Shown piece after piece: positions 10,979 through 19,152 of a stretch of 64,000 nt of DNA (positions within the stretch are counted from its first letter, which is position 1; the number at the start of each line of letters is the position of its first letter). A model generated the notes under the pieces. That model ran no database searches and had not been told where the DNA came from. It was given only the letters and a program-made list of their open reading frames with translations. Source of the DNA: an uncultured Prevotella sp. (GTDB taxonomy: Bacteria; Bacteroidota; Bacteroidia; Bacteroidales; Bacteroidaceae); assembly GCF_946407605.1 (NCBI RefSeq), contig NZ_CAMJOS010000005.1, forward strand, positions 1 through 64,000. The letters are read 5' to 3'. The position numbers and the translations under genes are program-made.

Positions 10979-13225
10979 TTACAGACTCTCGTGAGACTGA
11001 CGTGCAATCACGTCTTCCTGCTGCTCACGAGTCAGGTCGATGAACTTCACAGCATAGCCAGACACACGGATGGTGAAGTTAGCGTACTCGGGCTTTTCAG
11101 GATGCTCCATAGCGTCGCGCAACTTGTCAACACCAAACACGTTCACGTTCAGGTGGTGTGCACCCTTGGTGAAGTAGCCGTCCATCACGCGAACCAGCGT
11201 GTTGGCGCGCTCCTCGTCGTTGTGACCCAGTGCGTTGGGGCTGATGGTCTGGGTGTTCGAGATACCGTCGAGTGCATACTCGTAAGGAATCTTAGCCACA
11301 GAGTTCAGCGATGCTAACAGACCGTTCTTCTCAGCACCGTAGCTGGGGTTAGCACCAGGTGACAGAGGAGTGCCGGCACGACGTCCGTCGGGCAGGTTGC
11401 CAGTGTACTTACCATAAACCACGTTCGAGGTGATGGTGAGGATAGAGCAGGTAGGCTCTGAGTTACGATAGGTGTGGTGACGCTTGATCTTAGCGAGGAA
11501 GGTTTTCAGCACCCATACTGCCACCTCGTCGGCGCGGTCATCATCGTTACCATAGCGGGGGAAGTCACCCTCCACCTGATAGTCTACGTTGAAGCCGGTC
11601 TCGTCGCGGATAATCTTCACCTTAGCGTACTTCACGGCGCAGATAGAGTCGACCACATGAGAGAAACCGGCAATACCTGTTGCGAAGGTACGGCGCACGT
11701 CGGTATCGATGAGTGCCATCTCGGCTGCCTCATAGAAGTACTTGTCGTGCATATAGTGAATCAGGTTCAGTGTGTTCACATAGATGTCAGCCAGCCAGTC
11801 GAGCATATCGCGGAAGCGGGGCTCCAGCTCCTCCCAGGTGAGGTACTCGCTGGTGATGGGGCGGAACTTAGGACCGCACTGCTCGCGGGTCTTGGCATCC
11901 ACACCGCCGTTGATGGCGTAGAGCAGGGTCTTGGCCATATTGGCACGAGCACCGAAGAACTGCATCTCCTTACCAGTCTGGGTAGCGCTCACGCAGCAGC
12001 AGATGCTGTAGTCGTCGCCCCAGATAGGACGCATCACGTCATCGTTCTCATACTGGATAGAGCTGGTCTTCACCGAGATCATCGAAGCGTAGTGCTTGAA
12101 GTTATCGGTAAGACGGGGAGAGTAGAGCACGGTGAGGTTGGGCTCGGGTGAGGGACCCATGTTCTCCAGAGTGTGGAGGAAACGGAAGTCGTTCTTGGTC
12201 ACCATGTGACGGCCGTCCTGTCCCAGACCACCTACCTCCAGTGTAGCCCATACGGGGTCGCCAGAGAACAGCTGGTTGTAAGAAGGAATACGTGCGAACT
12301 TCACCATGCGGAACTTCATCACCAGATGGTCAATCAACTCCTGAGCCTCGCTCTCGGTCAGCGTGCCCTCAGCCAGGTCACGAGTAATATAGATATCGAG
12401 GAAGGTTGACACACGACCTACTGACATAGCAGCACCGTTCTGTGTCTTGATGGCTGCCAGGTAGCCGAAGTACAGCCACTGTACTGCCTCGCGGGCGTTC
12501 TGTGCGGGCTGTGAGATATCGAAACCGTAGATCTGAGCCATCTCCTTCATAGCCTTCAGGGCCTTAATCTGCATAGAGATCTCCTCACGCAGACGGATGA
12601 TGTCCTCACTCATCTGGCGCTTTCCGCAGTTGTACTTGTCAATCTCCTTCTGCTCAATCAGGAAGTCGATACCATAGAGGGCCACACGACGGTAGTCACC
12701 CACGATACGTCCACGTCCATAAGTGTCGGGCAGACCGGTAAGGATGTGGTTATGACGCACACGCATCATCTCGTCGGTATAGGCATCGAACACGCCGTCG
12801 TTGTGAGTCTTGCAATATTTGGTGAAAATCTCGTGCAGCTTCTCTGAGGGCTTGTAGCCATAAGTGGTGCAGGCCTGCTCTGCCATCTTGATGCCACCGA
12901 AGGGCATGAAGGCACGCTTCAGAGGTTTGTCGGTCTGCAGACCAACCACCTTCTCCAGATCTTTCTTGTTTTCATCGATATAGGCAGGACCATAGGCGGT
13001 CATGCTTGAGACAATCTCTGTCTCCATGTCGAGCACACCACCTTTGGCACGCTCTTCTTTCTGTAACTCCTGCAGACGACCCCACAAAGTGTTTGTGGCA
13101 TCGGTAGGTCCGGCCAGGAAGGACTCGTCGCCCTCATAAGCCGTGTAGTTGTTCTGAATAAAGTCTCTGAGATTGACCTCTTCGGTCCATTTGGTTCCTT
13201 TGAAACCACGCCATTCTTTACGCAT
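10979..13225 (-). CDS. pflB: Formate C-acetyltransferase (pyruvate formate-lyase)
   Basis: 748 residues, normal for the family. Active-site cysteines are in [11 protein letters not shown] (C410-C411; an extra C409 precedes them) and the glycyl-radical site is RVSGYAVKF with G723 near the C-terminus. The enzyme turns pyruvate and CoA into acetyl-CoA and formate in the cytoplasm during anaerobic fermentation and needs PflA, encoded next in the operon. The start [13 protein letters not shown] is preceded by a promoter with TTG-N20-TACCTTTG on the minus strand. The 272-bp divergent spacer to the GH97 gene contains promoters for both directions. Confidence 0.96.
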   Translation of the reverse strand: MRKEWRGFKGTKWTEEVNLRDFIQNNYTAYEGDESFLAGPTDATNTLWGRLQELQKEERAKGGVLDMETEIVSSMTAYGPAYIDENKKDLEKVVGLQTDKPLKRAFMPFGGIKMAEQACTTYGYKPSEKLHEIFTKYCKTHNDGVFDAYTDEMMRVRHNHILTGLPDTYGRGRIVGDYRRVALYGIDFLIEQKEIDKYNCGKRQMSEDIIRLREEISMQIKALKAMKEMAQIYGFDISQPAQNAREAVQWLYFGYLAAIKTQNGAAMSVGRVSTFLDIYITRDLAEGTLTESEAQELIDHLVMKFRMVKFARIPSYNQLFSGDPVWATLEVGGLGQDGRHMVTKNDFRFLHTLENMGPSPEPNLTVLYSPRLTDNFKHYASMISVKTSSIQYENDDVMRPIWGDDYSICCCVSATQTGKEMQFFGARANMAKTLLYAINGGVDAKTREQCGPKFRPITSEYLTWEELEPRFRDMLDWLADIYVNTLNLIHYMHDKYFYEAAEMALIDTDVRRTFATGIAGFSHVVDSICAVKYAKVKIIRDETGFNVDYQVEGDFPRYGNDDDRADEVAVWVLKTFLAKIKRHHTYRNSEPTCSILTITSNVVYGKYTGNLPDGRRAGTPLSPGANPSYGAEKNGLLASLNSVAKIPYEYALDGISNTQTISPNALGHNDEERANTLVRVMDGYFTKGAHHLNVNVFGVDKLRDAMEHPEKPEYANFTIRVSGYAVKFIDLTREQQEDVIARQSHESL

Positions 13226-13313
13226 ACAAATATACTTTAATAATACCTATTAATAATTTCAAAAATAATACCTCGTTGGATACCTTTCTAATACCTTATT
13301 GTAAATTCGGGTG

Positions 13314-13344
13314 CAAAGGTACTACTTTTTTGTGATTCGTGCAA
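13314..13344 (-). promoter_or_regulatory. pflB promoter
   Basis: On minus: TTG (13344-13342), 20-bp spacer, TACCTTTG (13321-13314). This leaves a leader of roughly 80 nt before the pflB ATG at 13225. Confidence 0.65.
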
Positions 13345-13438
13345 CTTTTTCATTCAACATTTTGTTAATTAGGCATATAGAATAGATGCGATGAAATTAT
13401 CCTTTGATAGGACAAAAGTGACATTTCCGACGTTCGTC

Positions 13439-13469
13439 TTTGCTAATAGAAATTATTTTCCTATCTTTG
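13439..13469 (+). promoter_or_regulatory. Promoter of GH97-GH98 operon
   Basis: TTTG (13439-13442), 19-bp spacer, TATCTTTG (13462-13469), a full match to the Bacteroidetes consensus, 28 bp before the GH97 ATG. Confidence 0.75.
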
Positions 13470-13497
13470 CACGCAAATTATAAGTAAAACTACGAAA

Positions 13498-15339
13498 ATG
13501 ATAATAAAAAGATTTTTTCTGCTTGCATTGACATTTATCTCATTGTCAGTGTCGGCTCAACAAAAAAGTCAGACCAACACAATGGTTTCTCCCGATGGTC
13601 ACCTGTCTGTAACTACCCAGCAGCAGGGTATCACTATCTGCCGCGATGGTAGCGAGGCCTTGCAGATGCCTAAAATAGGTATCGAGGGTTGCGCTGCTAC
13701 ACCCCGTTTCACCTATGTTGGCAAGGTACAGTCCGACTATCAGATGCTGTCGGGCAAGCGCAGCCATTGCACCAACGAAGCCAATGAGTATCAGTGGGTT
13801 GTGGCCGACGGCAAGGTCATGAAGCTGCGTCTCTACAACGATGGTGTGGCTTTCCGCTATGAGTTCTCCAATATTACTGGCGACCTGCCTCGCGAGCTGT
13901 CAACCTATCGCATTGCCGAAGGCACCCGCCGCTGGATCATGCAGTGGGGCGATGGTGCCGAGGGCTTCTATCCTCTGACTACGTCGTATAAGACGAAGCC
14001 TGGCCAGTCGTTCAGCGGTGTGTGGAAGTCTGCCGATGGCTGGAACACCCGTTGGGGTTATCCTGCCCTCATCCAGTCTGCCGACAACGTGTTTGTGCTG
14101 ATTTCCGAGGCTAATATCGAGCGTCAGCAGAGTGCTTCGTGTCTCTACAACGAGGGTGAGCTCTATCGTGTGGTTGCCGACCAGAACGAGTCAAAGGTAT
14201 CAGGCGCCTGGCATACCCCTTGGCGTGTGGCCATCATTGGCAGTCTGGCCAATGTGGTGGAGTCAACGCTGATTACCGATGTCAGCGAGCCTTGTCAGCT
14301 GGCCGACACCAACTGGATTCACCCGGGTGTGGTGTCTTGGGTCTATTGGGCCTATAATCACGGCTCTAACGATATGAATATCATTCAGAAATATGTCGAC
14401 CTCGCCGTAGCCCTGAAGTTGCCCTATGTCCTTATTGATGCCGAGTGGGATACGATGAAGGACGGCAAGACCGTTGAGGATGCTGTGAAGTATGCCCTCG
14501 ACAGGGGCATCAAACCTATGATTTGGTACAACTCCTCGGTGGGTTGGATTGACGGCGCTCCCACGCCGAAGTTCCGTCTCAACAAACCCGAGGACCGTGA
14601 GAAAGAGTTTGCCTGGTGCGAGAAGATAGGTGTGGCCGGCGTGAAGATTGACTTCTTCTCTGGCGAGAACCTGAAGAACATGGATTTCTGCCTCGACCTG
14701 ATGGAGAGTGCCGCCGCACATCATCTGCTGGTCAACTTCCACGGTGCCACTATTCCCCGCGGTTGGCAGCGCACCTATCCTAACCTGCTTTCTACCGAAG
14801 GCGTCTATGGTGCCGAGTGGTACAATAATGTAGGTACTTTCACCAAACAGGCCGCCAGCCACAACGCCACGCTGCCCTTCACCCGCAATGTCATCGGTCC
14901 GATGGACTATACCCCCTGCGCCTTCTCCGACTCGCAGCATCCGCATATCACCTCACATGGTCACGAGCTGGCGCTGACGGTGCTCTTCGAGAGTGGCCTG
15001 CAGCATCTGGCCGACCGTCCTGAGAGCTTCCTGGCACAGCCTAAGGAGGTGCAGCAGTTCTTGGGCAATCTGCCTGCCGCCTGGGACGAGACCCGCTTCG
15101 TCTCTGGCTATCCTGGCGAGAGCGTGGTGCTTGCCCGTCGCAGTGGCACTACCTGGTATGTGGCTGGCATCAACGGCAAGGATGAGGCCCAGACCCTGCA
15201 GCTGCCTCTTAGCTTCGTCAGTGGCAAGCAGATCCAGCTCTTTGCCGATGGCGAGCCTTGGAACATCACTACTCTGAAGAAGAAGCCTGCTTCGCTCAAC
15301 TGCCAGCCCCGCGGTGGCTTCGTGATGATCATCAAGTAA
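13498..15339 (+). CDS. GH97 glycoside hydrolase (alpha-galactosidase-like)
   Basis: 613 residues with a signal peptide ending VSAQ (about 21). An N-terminal beta-sandwich (about 25-270) is followed by a TIM barrel (about 280-520) and a small C-terminal beta domain, the GH97 layout. GVKIDFF places an acidic residue, D385, on the barrel strand where retaining GH97 enzymes carry their nucleophile, and STEGVYGAEW supplies a candidate acid/base, E434. Length and these residues favour the retaining alpha-galactosidase branch over the longer inverting SusB alpha-glucosidases, but this is inference. It is first in a transcript with the GH98 gene 66 bp downstream, which suggests removal of alpha-galactosyl decorations from complex xylan. 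Confidence 0.82.
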   Translation: MIIKRFFLLALTFISLSVSAQQKSQTNTMVSPDGHLSVTTQQQGITICRDGSEALQMPKIGIEGCAATPRFTYVGKVQSDYQMLSGKRSHCTNEANEYQWVVADGKVMKLRLYNDGVAFRYEFSNITGDLPRELSTYRIAEGTRRWIMQWGDGAEGFYPLTTSYKTKPGQSFSGVWKSADGWNTRWGYPALIQSADNVFVLISEANIERQQSASCLYNEGELYRVVADQNESKVSGAWHTPWRVAIIGSLANVVESTLITDVSEPCQLADTNWIHPGVVSWVYWAYNHGSNDMNIIQKYVDLAVALKLPYVLIDAEWDTMKDGKTVEDAVKYALDRGIKPMIWYNSSVGWIDGAPTPKFRLNKPEDREKEFAWCEKIGVAGVKIDFFSGENLKNMDFCLDLMESAAAHHLLVNFHGATIPRGWQRTYPNLLSTEGVYGAEWYNNVGTFTKQAASHNATLPFTRNVIGPMDYTPCAFSDSQHPHITSHGHELALTVLFESGLQHLADRPESFLAQPKEVQQFLGNLPAAWDETRFVSGYPGESVVLARRSGTTWYVAGINGKDEAQTLQLPLSFVSGKQIQLFADGEPWNITTLKKKPASLNCQPRGGFVMIIK

Positions 15340-15405
15340 TTCAATCGTTATTTCGTTATCACGTTATTTCGAAAAATAGAAAAAAAACTCTGTAAATCCA
15401 TAGCA

Positions 15406-18400
15406 ATGAAAAAAGTAATCCAACAACTGCTTCTCGTGCTGTTCCTTTTGGCAACAGCCCAGACACTGACGGCCCAGCAGCGCCGTCCTATCGACAATGA
15501 GCACCCCCTGTGGATGGTACATGTCGACGTGTGGAACTCGGCCGATCCTCAGAAGATCATCGACCTCATACCCGAGGACCTGCGTCCTTTCGTGTGTATG
15601 AACCTCTCGCTGTCGTGCCAGTACGACAAGGATGCCAACATGTACCGCATGCCGCGCTGTGCTGTGCGCACCTATGAGTCGTGGGCCACGGTGTGTCAGC
15701 ATAATAATATGTGGTTCACATGCCAGCCCGCATCAGGCGGTCATACCCATATCCAGGACTACGACCTCGAGACCTTCGAGTATTTCTTCAAGACCTATCC
15801 TAACTTCCTCGGCTGGAACTATGCCGAGCAGTTCTGGGGATTCGACGAGGCTGGCGACGAGAGCTCCAGCACACAGGCTTCACGTATCGCCCTGTTTGCC
15901 AAGTTGGTGCCCATGCACCATCAGTATGGTGGCGTGCTCACCATCTCGTTCTGCGGTAATATCTGGAGCCACCCGCTCAACCCTATGGGTATGATGAAGC
16001 GCAACAAGGACCTGCTCAACGCCTGTAAGCAGTATCCTGAGGCCATCCTCTGGCTCTATAAGTACACCACCAGCTCGTGCTTCTATAACAACGAGAGTGT
16101 TACCTTCGGTCCTTTCATCTCGGGTCTGGCCACCAACTACGGCGTGCGCTACGATAACTGTGGATGGAACGGTGCCCTCAGCGCCATCCTGGGCGATAAT
16201 CACGGCAAGAAATACCCGGGTGCTGCAGGCATCGGCACGGTGATGGAGCAGACCTGCGTCAACGGTGGTGCCGTATGGGACGGTCCTGAGCTTATCTGGA
16301 CCGAGGACTTCCAGAACCTCGACAACTCCACCGTCGATGGCTACACCCGTCGCAACTGGGGCATGTATCCTAACTTCAAGGGCATCTGGCTCGATATGTT
16401 CCGTCAGGTAGTCAACGGCACCATGTATATTCCTAGCCGTGAGGAGGTGGTGGCCAAACAGAAGATTGTGGTTATCAACAATGTCACCTCTGGTGGCGAT
16501 GAAGAGAAGTATGCCGCCTGGGGCAACCTCTACGACGGTGTGTATAAGCAGACCGACCCGTTCAATCGCGGCAACGGACAGTGGATGGACAACTTCTGCT
16601 ATTTCAAGAAGACGGGACGCTATGGTACCATTCCTATCGTCATCTCCCTCTACGACAGTATCGCCAAGACTATTCCCGTGCAGGTGAAGAAGTCCAACTA
16701 TACCTCTCGCTGGAGCTCTATCACTAAGAAAACTGCCGATTTCAACGAGCAATATCCGCAAGTATCTACTGGCGACCTCTACGTCAACCGCTATCGCAAC
16801 CGTATGGTCACCTACACCCCATACACCTATCTGAATAAGAAGAAGACGGCCTCTGCCGATATCCCCCTGCAGTATAACTCCTGCGACACGCTCAAGCTCA
16901 CCTACGGCAAGCTGTCCAGCGGCTATATCCAGGAGTATGCCGATCATATCGACTTCTATCTCAACAACTACCGTAGCGACTCCACCGCTGCCCAGACCGA
17001 CATCATCTCTATCGTGGGTGCTACGGCAAAGCCCACCTACGACCTGAAGAAACATACCACAGGTGCCAAGGGCTATTCGGCTTCGGCTACCGAGACCTAC
17101 GACGAGACCACCCATCTCTACACCCTCAGCGTGAAGCACATGGGTCCCGTCGATGTCTCTATCGCCTGTGCCGGTGCCAACGACCGCTCTAATCCCGCCG
17201 AAGCAGCCATCGCACCGCAGCCTCTTGAGCAGCCTAAGCAGCCTGAGGCCTATGCCGGACGTGTCATCATTGAGGCCGAGAATATGGACTATAAGAATGT
17301 GCAGAGCGTGGCGCTGACCCACTCAGGCTGGTTTGCCTCCGACATGCAGGAGTTTGCCGGTATGGGCTATGTGCAGACCGGCACCAGCACCTCAGCCTCG
17401 CTGCGCCATCAGCTGAAGTTGGCTCAGGCAGGCGACTATAACATCTACATCCGCTATTGCGGCACGTCGAAGTCGGGCAATATCCGCGCCTCCGTCAATG
17501 GCACCAACCAGAACGTAGCCATCGAGAGCGCCAGCAAGAACACCTGGAAGAAAGCTGTGTTCCAGGCCTCGCTGAATGCAGGTACCAACGACCTCCGTCT
17601 CACCAACACCGGCGGCATCAACATGTATGTCGACCAGATCATCTACGAGCCCGTGGGCACGCCGGCCAGCAAGTACCATATCGCCATCCGCGATGCGGTC
17701 AACGGCAAGGTTACAGCCGATGTGGACTCTGCCGCTGAGGGACAGACCGTCACCCTGACCATCACCCCCGACGAGGGCTATGGCATCAAGGAGCTGCAGG
17801 TCATCAACTCCGTCTATTACACCATGGGCAAGAAGATCTCCGTGCAGAAGGGCGCCACCCAGGTCACCTTTAAGATGTGGGATTCTAACGTCACCATCCA
17901 GCCTGTGTTTGCCGACAACTCATCCGCTTATGTGCTCGACTTCACCAACGTGGTCAACGGCGCTATGCCAGAGGGATGGCGCACCACCGACGGCAGCGAC
18001 GTACACGAGTATCCCAACACCTACGGCTCCGGCTCTCGCACCATGACGGGCTTCGGCGGCTATCAGGGCAAGGGTCTCTACTGGCGCACCACGTCGGCCG
18101 AGTATGGTCGTCAGACCAGCTATCCGCTCAACCTCGAGCCCGGCACCTATAAGCTGCAGTTCGCTATGGCAGCGTGGAAGGGCACGCCAGAGTATAAAGG
18201 TCGCATCCTCAATGCCTCGGGCAGTGTGCTCGCCGCCACCGACTTCCTCCAGGCCAAGCCTAATGCCAATGGCTCCAGCTCGGCTAACCTCTCTTCGGCA
18301 ACCCTCGTCGAGCTGCCCTTCGAGGTCACCACTTCCGGCAAGCATATCATCAGTTTCATCAACAACGGTACGGGCTTCAGTGAGTTCCTGCTGCTGCATT

Positions 18401-18567
18401 GCCGCGTCATCCCCACCGGCACGCAGGGCATCAACAATCTCACAGCCACACCCACGCGTCCTGTTGGCATCTTTGCTCCTAACGGACAGCCTCGCCAGGC
18501 TATGCAGAAGGGTCTTAACATCGTCATTTTACCCGATGGAACCGTGAAAAAGATTATGCTGAAGTAA
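15406..18567 (+). CDS. GH98 endo-glycanase with CBM and C-terminal beta modules
   Basis: 1053 residues, signal peptide 1-24. The GH98 catalytic region starts at RRPIDNEHPLWMVHVDVWNS and includes NSADPQKIIDLIPEDLRPFV, QPASGGHTHI and NFLGWNYAEQFWGF, all hallmarks of the family; the GH98 C-terminal domain extends to about 600. Then come a CBM35/CBM6-like module (about 620-750, starting VIIEAENMDY), an InlB-type repeat domain (about 757-835, GYGIKELQV), another jelly-roll module (about 845-1005) and a C-terminal tag-like end (APNGQ...KGLNIVILPDGTVKKIMLK). GH98 enzymes cleave blood-group glycans or, in Bacteroides ovatus, decorated xylan; the xylan-rich setting favours an endo-xylanase. An intrinsic terminator follows. 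Confidence 0.88.
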   Translation: MKKVIQQLLLVLFLLATAQTLTAQQRRPIDNEHPLWMVHVDVWNSADPQKIIDLIPEDLRPFVCMNLSLSCQYDKDANMYRMPRCAVRTYESWATVCQHNNMWFTCQPASGGHTHIQDYDLETFEYFFKTYPNFLGWNYAEQFWGFDEAGDESSSTQASRIALFAKLVPMHHQYGGVLTISFCGNIWSHPLNPMGMMKRNKDLLNACKQYPEAILWLYKYTTSSCFYNNESVTFGPFISGLATNYGVRYDNCGWNGALSAILGDNHGKKYPGAAGIGTVMEQTCVNGGAVWDGPELIWTEDFQNLDNSTVDGYTRRNWGMYPNFKGIWLDMFRQVVNGTMYIPSREEVVAKQKIVVINNVTSGGDEEKYAAWGNLYDGVYKQTDPFNRGNGQWMDNFCYFKKTGRYGTIPIVISLYDSIAKTIPVQVKKSNYTSRWSSITKKTADFNEQYPQVSTGDLYVNRYRNRMVTYTPYTYLNKKKTASADIPLQYNSCDTLKLTYGKLSSGYIQEYADHIDFYLNNYRSDSTAAQTDIISIVGATAKPTYDLKKHTTGAKGYSASATETYDETTHLYTLSVKHMGPVDVSIACAGANDRSNPAEAAIAPQPLEQPKQPEAYAGRVIIEAENMDYKNVQSVALTHSGWFASDMQEFAGMGYVQTGTSTSASLRHQLKLAQAGDYNIYIRYCGTSKSGNIRASVNGTNQNVAIESASKNTWKKAVFQASLNAGTNDLRLTNTGGINMYVDQIIYEPVGTPASKYHIAIRDAVNGKVTADVDSAAEGQTVTLTITPDEGYGIKELQVINSVYYTMGKKISVQKGATQVTFKMWDSNVTIQPVFADNSSAYVLDFTNVVNGAMPEGWRTTDGSDVHEYPNTYGSGSRTMTGFGGYQGKGLYWRTTSAEYGRQTSYPLNLEPGTYKLQFAMAAWKGTPEYKGRILNASGSVLAATDFLQAKPNANGSSSANLSSATLVELPFEVTTSGKHIISFINNGTGFSEFLLLHCRVIPTGTQGINNLTATPTRPVGIFAPNGQPRQAMQKGLNIVILPDGTVKKIMLK

Positions 18568-18587
18568 TTTTTCCCCACGATAAAACT

Positions 18588-18621
18588 AAGGCGGACTCAA
18601 CATCAGTTGGGCCCGCCTTTT
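18588..18621 (+). terminator. Intrinsic terminator after GH98 gene
   Basis: AAGGCGGACTCAAC pairs with GTTGGGCCCGCCTT over a 4-nt loop, ending in TTTT. It closes the GH97-GH98 transcript. Confidence 0.85.
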
Positions 18622-18644
18622 CAATTACTAATTACTAATCTCCC

Positions 18645-18686
18645 TTCACCTTTCACCTCTCACCTCTCATCTCTCATCTCCCATCC
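18645..18686. repeat. 7-bp-period repeat (TTTCACC / CTCTCAT type)
   Basis: Successive heptads such as TTTCACC, TCTCACC, TCTCATC and TCTCATC run through the spacer and into the last codons of the minus-strand P5-like gene, so its C-terminus (EMRDER) is encoded by repeat sequence. Confidence 0.75.
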
Positions 18687-19082
18687 ACGGAGCATGGCGA
18701 AATAGTCGAAGACGTTGGTGCCGTTCTCCTGCACCGCCATAGCGGCGCCAAGCATCATCCAGCGGGCGGGACTCTCCGACGGTATGCCGAGTGGCTCGTC
18801 AGGACCGATGCCGGTGAGCTTCGACACATTGGCGATATACGCCGCCGTATCGTTATGGTCTGCTTCGGGTGCCCATCGACTCACGATGCCTCTGATGGTA
18901 TAGAGACGGTACTTGTGATAGTAAGTCCGCGTCAGCAGATGGAAGGCGGCACGCCAACCATACTCTAATGATTTGAACTGGCAAAAGGCGCGGTCTGTCT
19001 GCACCTCTGCGAGACCTTTCCACTGATCCTTACTTCTCCGGATATTCAGTGGATTACAATTTCTAAATCCTCTTGGTAACAT
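18660..19082 (-). CDS. Structural protein P5-like small protein
   Basis: 140 residues. The N-terminal GFRNCNPLNIRRS with W, D and F residues at regular spacing matches the short proteins called 'structural protein P5' in Bacteroidales, which look phage-derived and may be peptidoglycan-active. These commonly sit beside BT4734-type primases and HU/smalltalk genes, as here. No signal peptide is seen. The final residues are encoded by a heptad repeat and are probably not conserved. The gene lies just outside the 31-bp direct repeat at 19121, with another heptad repeat between. The function has not been shown for this family as far as I know. Confidence 0.65.
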   Translation of the reverse strand: MLPRGFRNCNPLNIRRSKDQWKGLAEVQTDRAFCQFKSLEYGWRAAFHLLTRTYYHKYRLYTIRGIVSRWAPEADHNDTAAYIANVSKLTGIGPDEPLGIPSESPARWMMLGAAMAVQENGTNVFDYFAMLRGWEMRDER

Positions 19083-19083
19083 A

Positions 19084-19113
19084 ACTTTAAACTTTAAACC
19101 TTAAACTTTAAAC
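19084..19113. repeat. ACTTTAA heptad repeat
   Basis: Four tandem 7-bp units (ACTTTAA, ACTTTAA, ACCTTAA, ACTTTAA) directly upstream of the P5-like gene start. Confidence 0.85.
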
Positions 19114-19120
19114 TATTAGG

Positions 19121-19151
19121 ATGTCAGGTGTCAGGAGTTATAACTTTATAA
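19121..19151 (+). repeat. Left copy of 31-bp direct repeat flanking the accessory island
   Basis: ATGTCAGGTGTCAGGAGTTA continues as TAACTTTATAA. The same 31 bp occur at 32815-32845 with a single mismatch, in the same orientation, 13.7 kb away. The pair brackets the primase and restriction genes and could be an attachment-site duplication. It also shows a 7-bp rhythm, so it may belong to the dispersed repeat family instead. Confidence 0.7.
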
Positions 19152-19152
19152 G

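Noticed and set aside
11474..12409. Open frames on plus opposite pflB
   Set aside because: Antisense shadows of a conserved gene; no start context, promoter or recognisable protein.
15880..17322. 480-codon open frame on minus opposite GH98
   Set aside because: Lies fully antisense to a well-supported GH98 gene; its translation is low in structure and rich in residues expected from reading the complement of GC-rich codons.
18645..19151. Possible CRISPR-like or IS-end repeats
   Set aside because: Units are 7 bp without spacers of constant length, there are no cas genes, no transposase and no matching terminal inverted repeats.
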